DNA of 64,000 nt from Providencia sp. PROV188 (GTDB taxonomy: Bacteria; Pseudomonadota; Gammaproteobacteria; Enterobacterales; Enterobacteriaceae). The notes under the pieces were generated by a model. It was not told the origin of the DNA, did not search any database, and saw nothing but the letters and a program-made list of their open reading frames with translations. The stretch spans positions 1,860,001-1,924,000 of the forward strand of contig NZ_CP097291.1 of NCBI RefSeq assembly GCF_027595165.1, read 5' to 3'. Position numbers and translations under genes: made by a program. Below are positions 8,034-16,654 of this stretch, piece by piece; position 1 is the stretch's first letter; the number at the start of each line of letters is the position of its first letter.

Positions 8034-8915
8034 ATGCGTTTTGATATGGTTGATTTACGTTTATTTGTAAATACCCACAAGGCCGGGAGTATTACAGCAG
8101 GGGCCAATTTATCTAATTTAAGTTTGCAATCAGCCAGTGAACGTATTCGGGGCATGGAAAGTGAACTTGGTGTTTTATTATTGACGCGCTCTTCGTCGGG
8201 AATAAAGCTGACAAATGCCGGATTGGCATTATTGAATCACGCGAATCAAGTGCTCTTGCAAATCGACCATATGCGTAGTGAATTGCGTCAATACAGCCAA
8301 GGTTTACGGGGGTATATTGACCTGTTATGCAACTCTTCGGCACAAGCTGGTTTTCTTCCCCAAAAATTAGCGGACTATCTACAGAAATATCCTAAGATTA
8401 GCGTTGGGATCCGTGAAATGCCGAGTGAGAAAATCATCAATAGCCTTAATAATCAAATGGCAAATTTAGGCATTGTTGCAAATCCATCGTCATTATATGA
8501 CTTAGAATTTAAATTTTTATGTGATGACCATTTAGTTATTTTCGCACCACCATCCAATGGTTTTAATGATCACGGCATTTCTTCATTAAACCAAATTGGA
8601 AACCGTGATTTTATTGGGCTTTCTCAAGGTAATGCATTACAGGATTATATTGACCATCATGCACTAAGCGAAGGAGTTTCATTTAATTACCGAATGCGTT
8701 TAGCAACAATGGACGCAGTGATGCAATTGGTGAGTGAAGGGCTTGGCTATGCCATTTTACCGAGACAAGTCATATCACGCTTTATCGGAATATATCCAGG
8801 AAATATCACTCCTTTATCTGATGAATGGGCAAAGCGCAAATTATACATTTGCGCCCGAAGGTTTGATGAATTACCGAGTTATATGGATGAGTTTGTTAAG
8901 TTCTTACTTGAATAA
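8034..8915 (+). CDS. LysR-family transcriptional regulator
   Basis: 293 residues. An N-terminal LysR helix-turn-helix (about 5-65, with GSITAGANLSNLSLQSASERIRGMESELG) is followed by a substrate-binding fold (about 92-290). A GGAG-like site 8 nt upstream supports the start. The gene runs towards the TauE/SafE-type permease and overlaps its 3' end by 12 bp. This convergent arrangement with a small-anion exporter is common for LysR/TauE pairs and suggests, but does not show, that it regulates the permease. The effector is unknown. It lies in an accessory stretch of the terminus and its order matches no E. coli block that I recall. Confidence 0.85.
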   Translation: MRFDMVDLRLFVNTHKAGSITAGANLSNLSLQSASERIRGMESELGVLLLTRSSSGIKLTNAGLALLNHANQVLLQIDHMRSELRQYSQGLRGYIDLLCNSSAQAGFLPQKLADYLQKYPKISVGIREMPSEKIINSLNNQMANLGIVANPSSLYDLEFKFLCDDHLVIFAPPSNGFNDHGISSLNQIGNRDFIGLSQGNALQDYIDHHALSEGVSFNYRMRLATMDAVMQLVSEGLGYAILPRQVISRFIGIYPGNITPLSDEWAKRKLYICARRFDELPSYMDEFVKFLLE

Positions 8916-9620
8916 CATGTAAATGCCTAAAGCGATCAATCCTAAGAAGAAACAACGCCTGAATATTTTTTCACTGATCAAATTTCTACAATATTGCCCC
9001 ACATACATGCCAATAATCGCCGGAATAAGTACAATTGACGATGTGTAATAATCTATAGTTTCACTATTATTCTCTCTGATTAATAATATGGCCAACGCAA
9101 TTGTTGACGCGGTAAACGCGAGTCCTAAAGTTTGTATTAATTCATTTTTATTAAGATTTAGCGATTGTAAGTAAGGAACGGCAGGGATCACAAAAACCCC
9201 CGTGGCTGCGGTAATAACGCCAGTAATATAGCCAATCAGTGGGGATAACCATCGTTCATTTTTACCCGATGTTGACGATTTAGGGAGGAACATGGCCACT
9301 AAGCCATAGATGATTAATATCAGACCTAATGCAGGAAATACCCACTCTGATGCTGAGCTCAATTTTGGTAATGGGCTATAAACAGTGCCAATAAAAATAG
9401 CGATAATAAATAAGTAAAATCGTCGAATTAAGTTTAAAAACTTACCACCGATCATAAGCTGCCATATATTAGTGACGAAAGATGGAATAATTAGAATGCT
9501 TGCTGCAACAGCAGGTTCCATGACCGTTGTTAACAAACCCATAGATAATGTTGGCAAGCCTAGCCCAATGACTCCTTTAACAAATCCTGCTAAAAAGAAG
9601 ATCAATAAAATTAATGCCAT
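8904..9620 (-). CDS. TauE/SafE-family membrane permease
   Basis: 238 residues, almost entirely hydrophobic, with seven to eight predicted membrane helices. Glycine/proline motifs of the TauE/SafE family (PF01925) are present: GFVKGVIGLGLPTLSMGLL near the N-terminus and LIGYITGVITAATGVFVIPAVPYL after the midpoint, the two halves of an internal duplication. Family members export sulfite, sulfoacetate and related anions or take up organosulfonates; the substrate here is unknown. Its 3' end overlaps the convergent lysR by 12 bp. A 316-bp gene-free stretch separates its start from the beta-lactamase gene and must hold both divergent promoters. Confidence 0.85.
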   Translation of the reverse strand: MALILLIFFLAGFVKGVIGLGLPTLSMGLLTTVMEPAVAASILIIPSFVTNIWQLMIGGKFLNLIRRFYLFIIAIFIGTVYSPLPKLSSASEWVFPALGLILIIYGLVAMFLPKSSTSGKNERWLSPLIGYITGVITAATGVFVIPAVPYLQSLNLNKNELIQTLGLAFTASTIALAILLIRENNSETIDYYTSSIVLIPAIIGMYVGQYCRNLISEKIFRRCFFLGLIALGIYMLFK

Positions 9621-9817
9621 ATTGGATTTACCTTTGAATTGATAAGTATTGCTTAAAGGATAATCAATTAAATAAAAACAACCTATATGGATTATCTTCA
9701 GGAGGGCTTCGGAAAATACAGAGCAGGGTTTTCAGCAAGTTACAGCGATTATAGCCATCAATACACCATTTAAATCAAGCTATAAGTTTTTCTATAGGCT
9801 ACTAAAAATTATCATCA

Positions 9818-9846
9818 TTTGTGAACCATAGAGAAGAAAATATAAT
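9818..9846 (+). promoter_or_regulatory. candidate sigma-70 promoter of the beta-lactamase gene
   Basis: TTTGTG and a perfect TATAAT are 17 bp apart, about 90 bp upstream of the beta-lactamase start. The remaining gene-free stretch 9621-9936 is AT-rich; I saw no AmpR-type regulator gene divergent to bla and no second dif-like sequence there. Confidence 0.5.
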
Positions 9847-9936
9847 CATGATTAAAAATAAGACCCTACATAAATTAAATTTCAACTTATGCTGAAATAA
9901 ACTCATTATATAAATATTGACCATCAAAGGTTTACT

Positions 9937-10794
9937 ATGACTTTACGATTTAAAACATTTGCCGCATTCATTTTAAGCATGCCTCTTGTATCCTCTGCAT
10001 TTGCTTTGACTTTACAGGATCAAGTTAAGCAATACGAAAAAGAGGGTTGGAAGGTTGGTTTGTCAATTATATTCCCAGATGATAAAACGATTTCTATAAA
10101 TGGAAATCAACGTTTTCCTTTAGATAGTACAGTTAAATCAATTGCTTGTGCCAATGTTCTGGCAAAGGTTGATGCAAAGAAACTTTCATTAAATCATTCG
10201 ATGATAGTGACTGAAAAAAATATTGTGACATATTCACCAGTTGCTAAAGATTATATGAATAAGCCATTTACGCTTGAACAAGCTTGCAAAGCGGCCAATG
10301 AATACAGTGATAATACTGCCGCTAATTTTGCTATTTTTTCGGGTGGGGGACCAGAAGCTCTGACGGCATTTATGAGAGCAATAGGAGATACGGTTACTCG
10401 TTCTGACCGATATGAGCCAGAATTGACAGTCAATCCTGAGGGTGATTTGCGAGACACAACGACTCCTGATGCAATGAGCAAGAGTATTAAGAAAATTTTG
10501 ACTGGCGAAGTTCTTAGTCATTCATCAAAAGAACAATTGAAAGAATGGATGGTCAATAATAAAGTCGCTGATAATATGCTTAGAGCTTCACTTCCTAAAG
10601 GATGGAAAATCGCAGATAGATCAGGTGCAAGTGACTATGGTGTCAGAGGGATAACGTCGATGGTCTGGTCAAATAATCATGATCCTGTTTTCATCAGCAT
10701 CTATGTAAGAAAAGCGGATACTTCTTTGGATGAACGCTCAGAAGTGATTCGTATTTTAGGTTCTCATATATTTGACGAATACCTTAGTCACTAA
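9937..10794 (+). CDS. class A beta-lactamase, CARB/PSE-like
   Basis: 285 residues with a signal peptide (cleavage after AFA, about residue 23), so a periplasmic serine hydrolase of beta-lactams. Motifs: STVK with nucleophile Ser64 and Lys67 (Ambler 70/73), SDN 124-126 (130-132), Glu160 (166) in RYEPEL, and RSG 228-230 (234-236). Arg instead of Lys at 234 is the mark of carbenicillinases of the CARB/PSE group. Cys71 and Cys117 match the 77-123 disulfide pair. Odd positions are Thr at Ambler 170 (normally Asn), Asp at 69 and Ser at 238, so activity cannot be assumed to be that of CARB enzymes. AAAGG lies 6 nt before the ATG. The gene stands alone, with its stop 87 bp from the dif site. Confidence 0.9.
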   Translation: MTLRFKTFAAFILSMPLVSSAFALTLQDQVKQYEKEGWKVGLSIIFPDDKTISINGNQRFPLDSTVKSIACANVLAKVDAKKLSLNHSMIVTEKNIVTYSPVAKDYMNKPFTLEQACKAANEYSDNTAANFAIFSGGGPEALTAFMRAIGDTVTRSDRYEPELTVNPEGDLRDTTTPDAMSKSIKKILTGEVLSHSSKEQLKEWMVNNKVADNMLRASLPKGWKIADRSGASDYGVRGITSMVWSNNHDPVFISIYVRKADTSLDERSEVIRILGSHIFDEYLSH

Positions 10795-10810
10795 AAAGTA
10801 GTAAAAGGTT

Positions 10811-10831
10811 GGGGTTCTATGGAAGAACCCC
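10811..10831 (+). terminator. hairpin after the beta-lactamase gene, no T-tract
   Basis: GGGGTTCT / AGAACCCC with a 5-nt loop, 17 bp after the bla stop codon. No T-run follows on either side, so it is a doubtful intrinsic terminator; it might only stabilise the mRNA 3' end. Confidence 0.4.
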
Positions 10832-10881
10832 GATAAGTAGTAGAGAGGTAGTTATAAGGCTATTATCTGTCCATACATTCT

Positions 10882-10909
10882 ATTTAACATAATATGCATT
10901 ATGCGAACT
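10882..10909 (-). other. dif: dif site, XerC/XerD chromosome-dimer resolution
   Basis: Read on the minus strand, the 28 bp consist of the XerC arm AGTTCGCATAA, a central hexamer TGCATA and the XerD arm TTATGTTAAAT. The XerD arm is identical to E. coli dif. The XerC arm differs from E. coli GGTGCGCATAA only in its outer bases, and the hexamer differs by one base (E. coli TGTATA). It lies in a 393-bp gene-free stretch between the beta-lactamase gene and roxA, 12.3 kb from tus. One FtsK-orienting octamer GGGCAGGG at 1898-1905 points towards it from the left. I saw nothing else of note in 10795-11187. Confidence 0.93.
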
Positions 10910-11187
10910 TAAGTATGAAATAAAGAAATCCAGCATTCTGGCTGGTTAATCGTGTTGGTTTGTTTATCGCTGAAACTGTCTTTTATCTACGACCAATTAA
11001 GCTCTTCAGTAGTTGCTTCATGTCTTCCCGCTAAAGTTCTGTGAGATTTAATTTAACTTTGACGATTGTTTGGTTCTTGAATTCTGATTCCCCCAAAGTT
11101 ATCGACCTACGTTTGACGCCAAACAAAAATATAAGGGCATATTACTTCTATAATGACTGGCTTATTTACTTATATAGATGTGGTCAC

Positions 11188-12309
11188 ATGGCTAACAAAC
11201 TGAATCTTAACTGGCCTGAATTTCTAGAAAAATACTGGCAGAAAAAACCCGTTGTATTGAAAAATGCATTTCCTGGTTTTGTCGACCCTATCACTCCAGA
11301 TGAACTGGCCGGTTTGGCGATGGAACCGGAAGTTGACAGTCGCCTAGTCAGCTTCATTGATGACAAATGGGAAGCGAGCCACGGTCCGTTTGAAGACTAT
11401 AGCGAATTAGGCGAAAAAGGATGGTCACTGCTAGTACAAGCCGTCAACCATTGGCATATGCCTGCCGCTGAACTGGTAAAACCGTTCCGCGTGCTGCCTG
11501 AATGGCGTCTTGATGACTTGATGATCTCCTATTCAGTGCCTGGTGGTGGTGTTGGGCCACATATTGATAACTATGATGTTTTTATCATCCAAGGAATGGG
11601 ACGCCGCCGCTGGCGAGTGGGTGACGCCCTTTCCATGCGTCAGTTTTGCGCACATCCGGCATTATTACATGTTGACCCATTTGAGCCGATTATTGATGTA
11701 GAAATGGCAGCGGGCGATATTCTGTATATTCCGCCGGGATTCCCTCACGACGGCTTCACCTTCGAAGATACCATGAACTATTCTGTCGGCTTCCGTGGTC
11801 CTACTGGGCGCGATTTGCTGAGCAGTTTTGCTGACTATGCACTGGAACAGGATTTGGGTGGAATAAACTATGGCGATCCTGACCTGAAAGTCAGTAAAAA
11901 TGCGGGAACCATGGAGCCTCATGAGGTTGAACGCTTACGCGCTATGATGATTGAAATGATCAATAAGCCCGGTGATTTTGAACAGTGGTTAGGTCGTTTT
12001 GCAACCACTCCACGCCATGAGTTGGATATTGCCCCTGCTGAACCGCCATATCAGCCGGAAGAAGTACTGAGTGCTTTGAATGCAGGTGAAAAATTGATAC
12101 GACTAAGCGGGCTACGAGTCATGCGCATCGGCGATCATTTCTTTGTTAATTCAGATGGTTGGAATACCACAGAAATAAAAGGTGCGGACGCATTGTGCCA
12201 GCTTACGGAAATTGGAATAAATGAACTCGATGAAGCACTGGATAACCCAATTTTTGTCGCTGAGTTGACCGAATTTATCAATCAGGGATATTGGTATTTC
12301 GAAGAATAA
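11188..12309 (+). CDS. roxA: ribosomal protein uL16 arginine hydroxylase (JmjC oxygenase)
   Basis: 373 residues, the same length as E. coli YcfD/RoxA, the 2-oxoglutarate and Fe(II)-dependent oxygenase that hydroxylates Arg81 of ribosomal protein L16. The iron ligands His125, Asp127 (GPHIDNYD) and His187 (PPGFPHDGF) occupy the same positions as in E. coli. The JmjC barrel is followed by a C-terminal winged-helix part ending in GYWYFEE. The reading frame extends 49 codons further upstream, but homology begins at MANKLNLNW, so the ATG at 11188 is chosen; the ribosome-binding site is weak. The gene stands alone, next to dif; in E. coli ycfD is elsewhere on the chromosome, near phoPQ. Confidence 0.93.
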   Translation: MANKLNLNWPEFLEKYWQKKPVVLKNAFPGFVDPITPDELAGLAMEPEVDSRLVSFIDDKWEASHGPFEDYSELGEKGWSLLVQAVNHWHMPAAELVKPFRVLPEWRLDDLMISYSVPGGGVGPHIDNYDVFIIQGMGRRRWRVGDALSMRQFCAHPALLHVDPFEPIIDVEMAAGDILYIPPGFPHDGFTFEDTMNYSVGFRGPTGRDLLSSFADYALEQDLGGINYGDPDLKVSKNAGTMEPHEVERLRAMMIEMINKPGDFEQWLGRFATTPRHELDIAPAEPPYQPEEVLSALNAGEKLIRLSGLRVMRIGDHFFVNSDGWNTTEIKGADALCQLTEIGINELDEALDNPIFVAELTEFINQGYWYFEE

Positions 12310-12327
12310 GTTACTTTAGCCTAATAA

Positions 12328-12357
12328 GATAAAACACCTGGTGATGGGTGTTTTATC
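12328..12357. terminator. bidirectional terminator between roxA and lysR
   Basis: A perfect 11-bp stem GATAAAACACC / GGTGTTTTATC with an 8-nt loop between two convergent genes. The AT-rich lower stem gives T-rich tails on both strands; the repeat abuts the stop codon of the minus-strand lysR. Confidence 0.75.
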
Positions 12358-13272
12358 TCATTTTCCATTACTCGTCATAAACTCAATAAACTTTTTTGTT
12401 TTCAACGGAATATAACGGGCATATGGATAAATTAAGATAAACGGACGAGTTGTTCCCGCATACTCTTGCAGAACTTCTACTAGCTCACCGCGTTGTAATT
12501 CTTGCTCGACAGTAAATCGATATACCTGCATAAGACCAGCCCCATTTTTCACTAATGTCAGCGTGGCCAAAAAATCCTGCTGGCATAACAAACGCCCTGT
12601 CGTCTCTATTTTTACAACATTCCCTTGTGAACGAAATGTCCACGGTATTTTTCTACCACTACTGGGTAAGGAATATTGAATACATTCATGATGCATAAGG
12701 TCAGAAAGAGCATGAGGTGTGGAATGCTGCTGCAAATATGAAGGTGCAGCCACAATGATGAGTTCAGCATCCTCAAGGCGACGGGCAATTAATCCTGAAT
12801 CATGTAACTCGCTTCCTCTGATAGCAACATCATAGTTATCCTCTGAAAAATCAATATTTTCATTGCTGACTTCCAGATTTATTTTCAATTGCGGATACCG
12901 AGAACAGAACTGATTTAATCGAGGGAGTAATCGGTAATGCGCATAGAGTGTTGGAACACTAATACGGAGTATCCCAACTGGTATCTGATGTTCCCCAGAG
13001 ATTTTGCTTTCGGCCTCAATGAGTTGATTTAACGCATTTCTACAATCCAAGTAATATTGCTGCCCCGTGTCGGTTGTTCGCATACTGCGTGTCGTTCTAA
13101 CAAATAATCGGGCTTGCAATCTTTTTTCAAGTCGGCCAACAGAACGACTGACTGCAGCTGGAGTAACGCCAGCTGCATTAGCCGCCGCTGTAAAACTACC
13201 GGTTTCTACGGTAAGACAGAATAATTCGATACTGCCCATTTGCATATCATCAAAATAGCGTTGCATAGCCAC
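12358..13272 (-). CDS. LysR-family transcriptional regulator
   Basis: 304 residues with an N-terminal LysR helix-turn-helix (about 14-72; SFTAAANAAGVTPAAVSRSVGRLEKRL) and a C-terminal effector domain ending in a YPYARYIPLKTKKFIEF segment typical of the family group that controls oxidoreductase genes. It is divergent from a tautomerase and a quinone-oxidoreductase gene across 145 bp, the usual layout for a LysR regulator and its target operon. The inducer is unknown; by context a quinone or reactive carbonyl is possible. The N-terminus may start at either of two Met codons (positions 1 and 3). Confidence 0.85.
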   Translation of the reverse strand: MAMQRYFDDMQMGSIELFCLTVETGSFTAAANAAGVTPAAVSRSVGRLEKRLQARLFVRTTRSMRTTDTGQQYYLDCRNALNQLIEAESKISGEHQIPVGILRISVPTLYAHYRLLPRLNQFCSRYPQLKINLEVSNENIDFSEDNYDVAIRGSELHDSGLIARRLEDAELIIVAAPSYLQQHSTPHALSDLMHHECIQYSLPSSGRKIPWTFRSQGNVVKIETTGRLLCQQDFLATLTLVKNGAGLMQVYRFTVEQELQRGELVEVLQEYAGTTRPFILIYPYARYIPLKTKKFIEFMTSNGK

Positions 13273-13417
13273 CTGAAAGATTAGTTACATAATGTATAAA
13301 CTATAATAACACTGCGATTATTTTTCAATTTTAAGTAATGAATTATTGTTATAGGCAACATCAATACAACAACGCCAACTTCTGTAATCAGTCGATGGCA
13401 CGACAGAGAACAATAAA

Positions 13418-13627
13418 ATGCCCTATATCAATATCAAAGTGACAGATGAAGGTGTCACCAACGATCAAAAAAAACGCTTAATTGAAGGTGCGACCACCCT
13501 GCTCAATCAGGTACTTGGAAAACCGAAGTCGTCTGTTTTTGTCGTAATTGATGAAGTCAAAACCGACAACTGGGGAGTTGGCGGGGAGATCGTAACCGAT
13601 CTTAGAAAAAACGAAAATTCACGATAA
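13418..13627 (+). CDS. 4-oxalocrotonate tautomerase-family enzyme
   Basis: 69 residues starting MPYINIKVTDEGVT. After removal of Met the N-terminal proline would be the catalytic base of the tautomerase superfamily (PF01361). The single beta-alpha-beta fold is short, as in 4-oxalocrotonate tautomerases (about 62 residues). It is 15 bp upstream of a quinone-oxidoreductase gene and divergent from a LysR regulator, so the three probably form one regulated unit. The true substrate is not predictable. Confidence 0.85.
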   Translation: MPYINIKVTDEGVTNDQKKRLIEGATTLLNQVLGKPKSSVFVVIDEVKTDNWGVGGEIVTDLRKNENSR

Positions 13628-13642
13628 GTTGGAGATAAAAGC

Positions 13643-14668
13643 ATGAAAGCTGCAGTCATTCATCAATTTGGTGGCCCTGAAGAAATAAAATATGAAGATC
13701 TGAATATGCCTCTAGCGGGTCTAGGTGAAGTCCTCGTTAAAACACTGGCAATTGGCACTAACCGACTTGACCACTATGTTCGTTTAGGTGAAATTTCACC
13801 CGATATCACCTTTCCCCATGTTTTAGGTTCCGATGCGGTAGGTCAGGTTATAAATTGGGGCGAAGACGTCACTGGATTTAATGTCGGTGACCGCGTGATC
13901 TCAATGCCAGGTTATCCATTGGATCCGTCAGAAGCACATATTCGCCCAGTGACAGTTGCCAGTAGTTACGCTATTCCCGGGGTTCACACTCAGGGAACCT
14001 ATGCTGAATATATTGTCGTACCTGCGCAGTGGCTATTGATTGATAATACGGACTTACCCGTTGAGCAAATCGCTGCACTTCCGGTGCCACTACTTATTGC
14101 TATTCGTTCTGTGGAAATTGTTGGTGAAGTTAAAGCCGGAGATACCGTTCTGGTGCAGGCGGGTGCGTCAAGTACAGGGTTGATGAGCATTCAGGTGGCG
14201 AAAGCGCTTGGGGCGCGCGTGGTCACAACGGTACAGAATTCAAACTCGGTTGAAACAGTCAAAGAATTTGGCGCCGATTTTATTATTAACACCTCTGAAC
14301 AGGATTTTGTTTCTGCCATCCAAAAATGGACTGAAGGAAAAGGTGTTGACGTTGCAATTGATAACTTAGGTGGCGACATTCTTCAAAAAACAATCAACGT
14401 AGTGCGCCCAGAAGGCATTATTGTCTCAATGGGTTTTATGGCAGGTACGCAAGCGACAATCGATGTTCGTAATTTTTTCTTCACTCAAAAACAGCTACGA
14501 GGAACATTGGTTGGCGATATAGAAGATTTTTCAAGATGGCTTCCTGCTATTAAAAAAGGGCTAATCAGACCATTGATTGACAGTACGTTGCCGTTATCTC
14601 AGGCAGCTTATGCTCATGAGCGAATTGCAAACAACCAGGCACGTGGCGCAATTATACTTATTCCTTAA
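13643..14668 (+). CDS. zinc-free MDR-family quinone oxidoreductase-like enzyme
   Basis: 341 residues of the medium-chain dehydrogenase/reductase superfamily. The N-terminal GroES-like domain has LGSDAVGQV where zinc alcohol dehydrogenases have GHE, and the structural-zinc Cys cluster is absent, so a zinc-free NADPH:quinone oxidoreductase type is indicated. The Rossmann nucleotide motif GDTVLVQAGASSTGL is at about 165-180. GGAGATAAAAGC precedes the ATG. It probably forms an operon with the tautomerase gene 15 bp upstream, under the divergent LysR. Likely role: reduction of quinones or enones with NADPH in the cytoplasm. Confidence 0.85.
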   Translation: MKAAVIHQFGGPEEIKYEDLNMPLAGLGEVLVKTLAIGTNRLDHYVRLGEISPDITFPHVLGSDAVGQVINWGEDVTGFNVGDRVISMPGYPLDPSEAHIRPVTVASSYAIPGVHTQGTYAEYIVVPAQWLLIDNTDLPVEQIAALPVPLLIAIRSVEIVGEVKAGDTVLVQAGASSTGLMSIQVAKALGARVVTTVQNSNSVETVKEFGADFIINTSEQDFVSAIQKWTEGKGVDVAIDNLGGDILQKTINVVRPEGIIVSMGFMAGTQATIDVRNFFFTQKQLRGTLVGDIEDFSRWLPAIKKGLIRPLIDSTLPLSQAAYAHERIANNQARGAIILIP

Positions 14669-14684
14669 TATTATTCGCTCTCAG

Positions 14685-14712
14685 CCACCGACCGCTATAA
14701 AAAAGTCGGTGG
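14685..14712 (+). terminator. hairpin terminator after the oxidoreductase gene
   Basis: An 8-bp stem CCACCGAC / GTCGGTGG with a 12-nt loop followed by TTCAATTCTT, 16 bp after the stop codon. The rest of 14669-14905 shows no gene. Confidence 0.6.
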
Positions 14713-14905
14713 TTCAATTCTTATCTATCCTCAGAAATCAAAACCTCTTTTTTTAAAAGATAATCAAAACATCAGCCAACCATTCTGATTGCTCTTTATA
14801 AATAGAATCTTACTTTAAGCTTATTCTGTTATCTCAACGGATTAAATTCCAATATGATTAAAAACTATCAACAAAACTAATTTATCCAGCTAATGGAGTA
14901 TCAAT

Positions 14906-16534
14906 ATGTTTGTCACTCGCAAATTCACCAAAGGAATTTTATTTGTATCGGCGTTAGCGTCATGGCAAGCATTTGCTGAATCAGCGCCGCTTTTGCACCC
15001 TCTTAAACTCAATCAAGCCACGATTTTTTTACGCGGTGCCGAGTTAACGAATAGCGCCACTGTTAATTTACCGCAAGGCGAAAGTAAACTGGTTTTTACC
15101 AATGTTGCTAACCACCTTGATCAAAAAAGCCTTTCTATTAGCTTAGATAATGAAGATGTTTTGATTCGCTCAATTGATGTGCAAACCATTGCAGTGGAAC
15201 CTGTCTACACAGGTGAAGTGGCAAATTTAAAAACGCAAATAGACGCGATAACTAAGCAAATTTCAGAACTTAATATCAAAATAAAAGTGGGTGATGACCA
15301 ACTTGCTTTACTGAAAGACCAGCGCTTTTTTGGTGAAACGACGACATTATCCCTTGAGCAGTCCGCATCCAAATTGGAATTTATTCGCAAGCAAATGTCT
15401 GCGATATTGAGTGAAAACTTAGCGTATCAGCAGCAGATTGATGAATTGACAGAGAAACAAGCATTATTGCAGACAAAATTTGAAGGCATTCTTCCCGATA
15501 ATATTGGTGAACAGACGCAAATTGTGTTGACGGTTGATGCTCCCAAAAATTTGAGTACTAACATGCAAATCTCGTATGTCACTCCCGATGCCGGTTGGTC
15601 TCCAAGTTATGATATTCGCGCTAAAGATATTGATAAACCAGTCAGTATTACCTACAAAGCTGATGTTATTCAAAATACCGGCATGGACTGGGACAAAGTT
15701 AAACTTACCCTTTCCTCTGCCAATCCAACGCGTAATATCACCCCGCCATTTTTAACGCCATGGTTATTGTCTGTTTATGACCAATATAATCAAGGCTATA
15801 TGAGCGGAAAAATGTCCGCAACCATGGATATGGAGGTAGCAGCACCTGCGCCAGTAGCGGAACTCTCAGCAGTAAAAAAACGCAGCCCTGGAATGGCAAA
15901 CTATGTGTCGACCAATACCAATGGCGTGAATCTCAGTTATAACATCGACTTGCCTTTTAGCTTAGCCTCTACCCCTAAAGCAAAATCCATTACCATTAAG
16001 CAAGCGGATGTTAATGCTAAATATCGTTATACATCAACGCCAAAAATGGCTGAAGAAGTCTATTTGCAAGCACAAATTGATGACTGGGATACACTGAACT
16101 TACTGAATGGTCCTGCAAATATTTACTTTATGAACAGCTATGTGGGTGATTTTTATGTGAATTCAGGGCAATTAACTGAGACTCTCGATATTCCATTCGG
16201 GGTGGATGATAACATTCAAATTTCTCGTGTGAATAATGCAGGTATGCGTAAAAAACCGACCTTTATGGGCTCCTCGGTTGAGCAAAAAGAAAGCTTCTTA
16301 ATTAAAGTACGTAATACGCGGAAAAATGACATTAAACTGTCTGTTTATGACCAACTCCCGACGAGCCGAGATGCCGATATTAAAGTGCTCAACCCTGAAT
16401 TTAAAGGCGGAAAATTAGATGAAACAGAGAATAAAATTGAATGGGATTTAACGCTTAAACCTCAAGAGACCGTCGAGTTACCGCTAAGTTATACGCTGAA
16501 ATACCCTAAAAATAAGCAAATTAATGGATTATAA
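14906..16534 (+). CDS. secreted DUF4139 (MuiA-like) protein
   Basis: 542 residues with an N-terminal signal peptide (cleavage near AFAES, about residue 24). An N-terminal DUF4140-like beta domain (about 30-100) is followed by a coiled-coil stretch (about 105-195, many K/E/Q/L heptads) and then the DUF4139 beta-rich region (about 210-540) with TPDAGWSPSYDIRAKD and NTGMDWDKVKLTLSSANP. The family contains the mucoidy inhibitor MuiA described in Klebsiella/E. coli, but its molecular role is unclear. GGAG lies 8 nt upstream of the ATG. The gene is monocistronic, with hairpins on both sides. Probably periplasmic. Confidence 0.85.
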   Translation: MFVTRKFTKGILFVSALASWQAFAESAPLLHPLKLNQATIFLRGAELTNSATVNLPQGESKLVFTNVANHLDQKSLSISLDNEDVLIRSIDVQTIAVEPVYTGEVANLKTQIDAITKQISELNIKIKVGDDQLALLKDQRFFGETTTLSLEQSASKLEFIRKQMSAILSENLAYQQQIDELTEKQALLQTKFEGILPDNIGEQTQIVLTVDAPKNLSTNMQISYVTPDAGWSPSYDIRAKDIDKPVSITYKADVIQNTGMDWDKVKLTLSSANPTRNITPPFLTPWLLSVYDQYNQGYMSGKMSATMDMEVAAPAPVAELSAVKKRSPGMANYVSTNTNGVNLSYNIDLPFSLASTPKAKSITIKQADVNAKYRYTSTPKMAEEVYLQAQIDDWDTLNLLNGPANIYFMNSYVGDFYVNSGQLTETLDIPFGVDDNIQISRVNNAGMRKKPTFMGSSVEQKESFLIKVRNTRKNDIKLSVYDQLPTSRDADIKVLNPEFKGGKLDETENKIEWDLTLKPQETVELPLSYTLKYPKNKQINGL

Positions 16535-16578
16535 CTCACTAAATAAGTTAATTATTTTACTGGTGTAAAAGAACTAAA

Positions 16579-16600
16579 TAAGGGGCTTGGAAGCCCCTTA
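16579..16600. terminator. terminator-like hairpin after the DUF4139 gene
   Basis: TAAGGGGCTT / AAGCCCCTTA with a minimal loop, 45 bp after the stop codon. No strong T-tract follows on the plus strand. Confidence 0.5.
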
Positions 16601-16654
16601 ATAATAAGGTTAGAATGATTCAAAACAAACAACGATAACAACCAGAGGTACCTA

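Noticed and set aside
9621..9936. A second dif copy flanking the beta-lactamase gene
   Set aside because: Searched by eye for TTATGTTAAAT and its complement; none found, so no XerCD-bounded element can be claimed.
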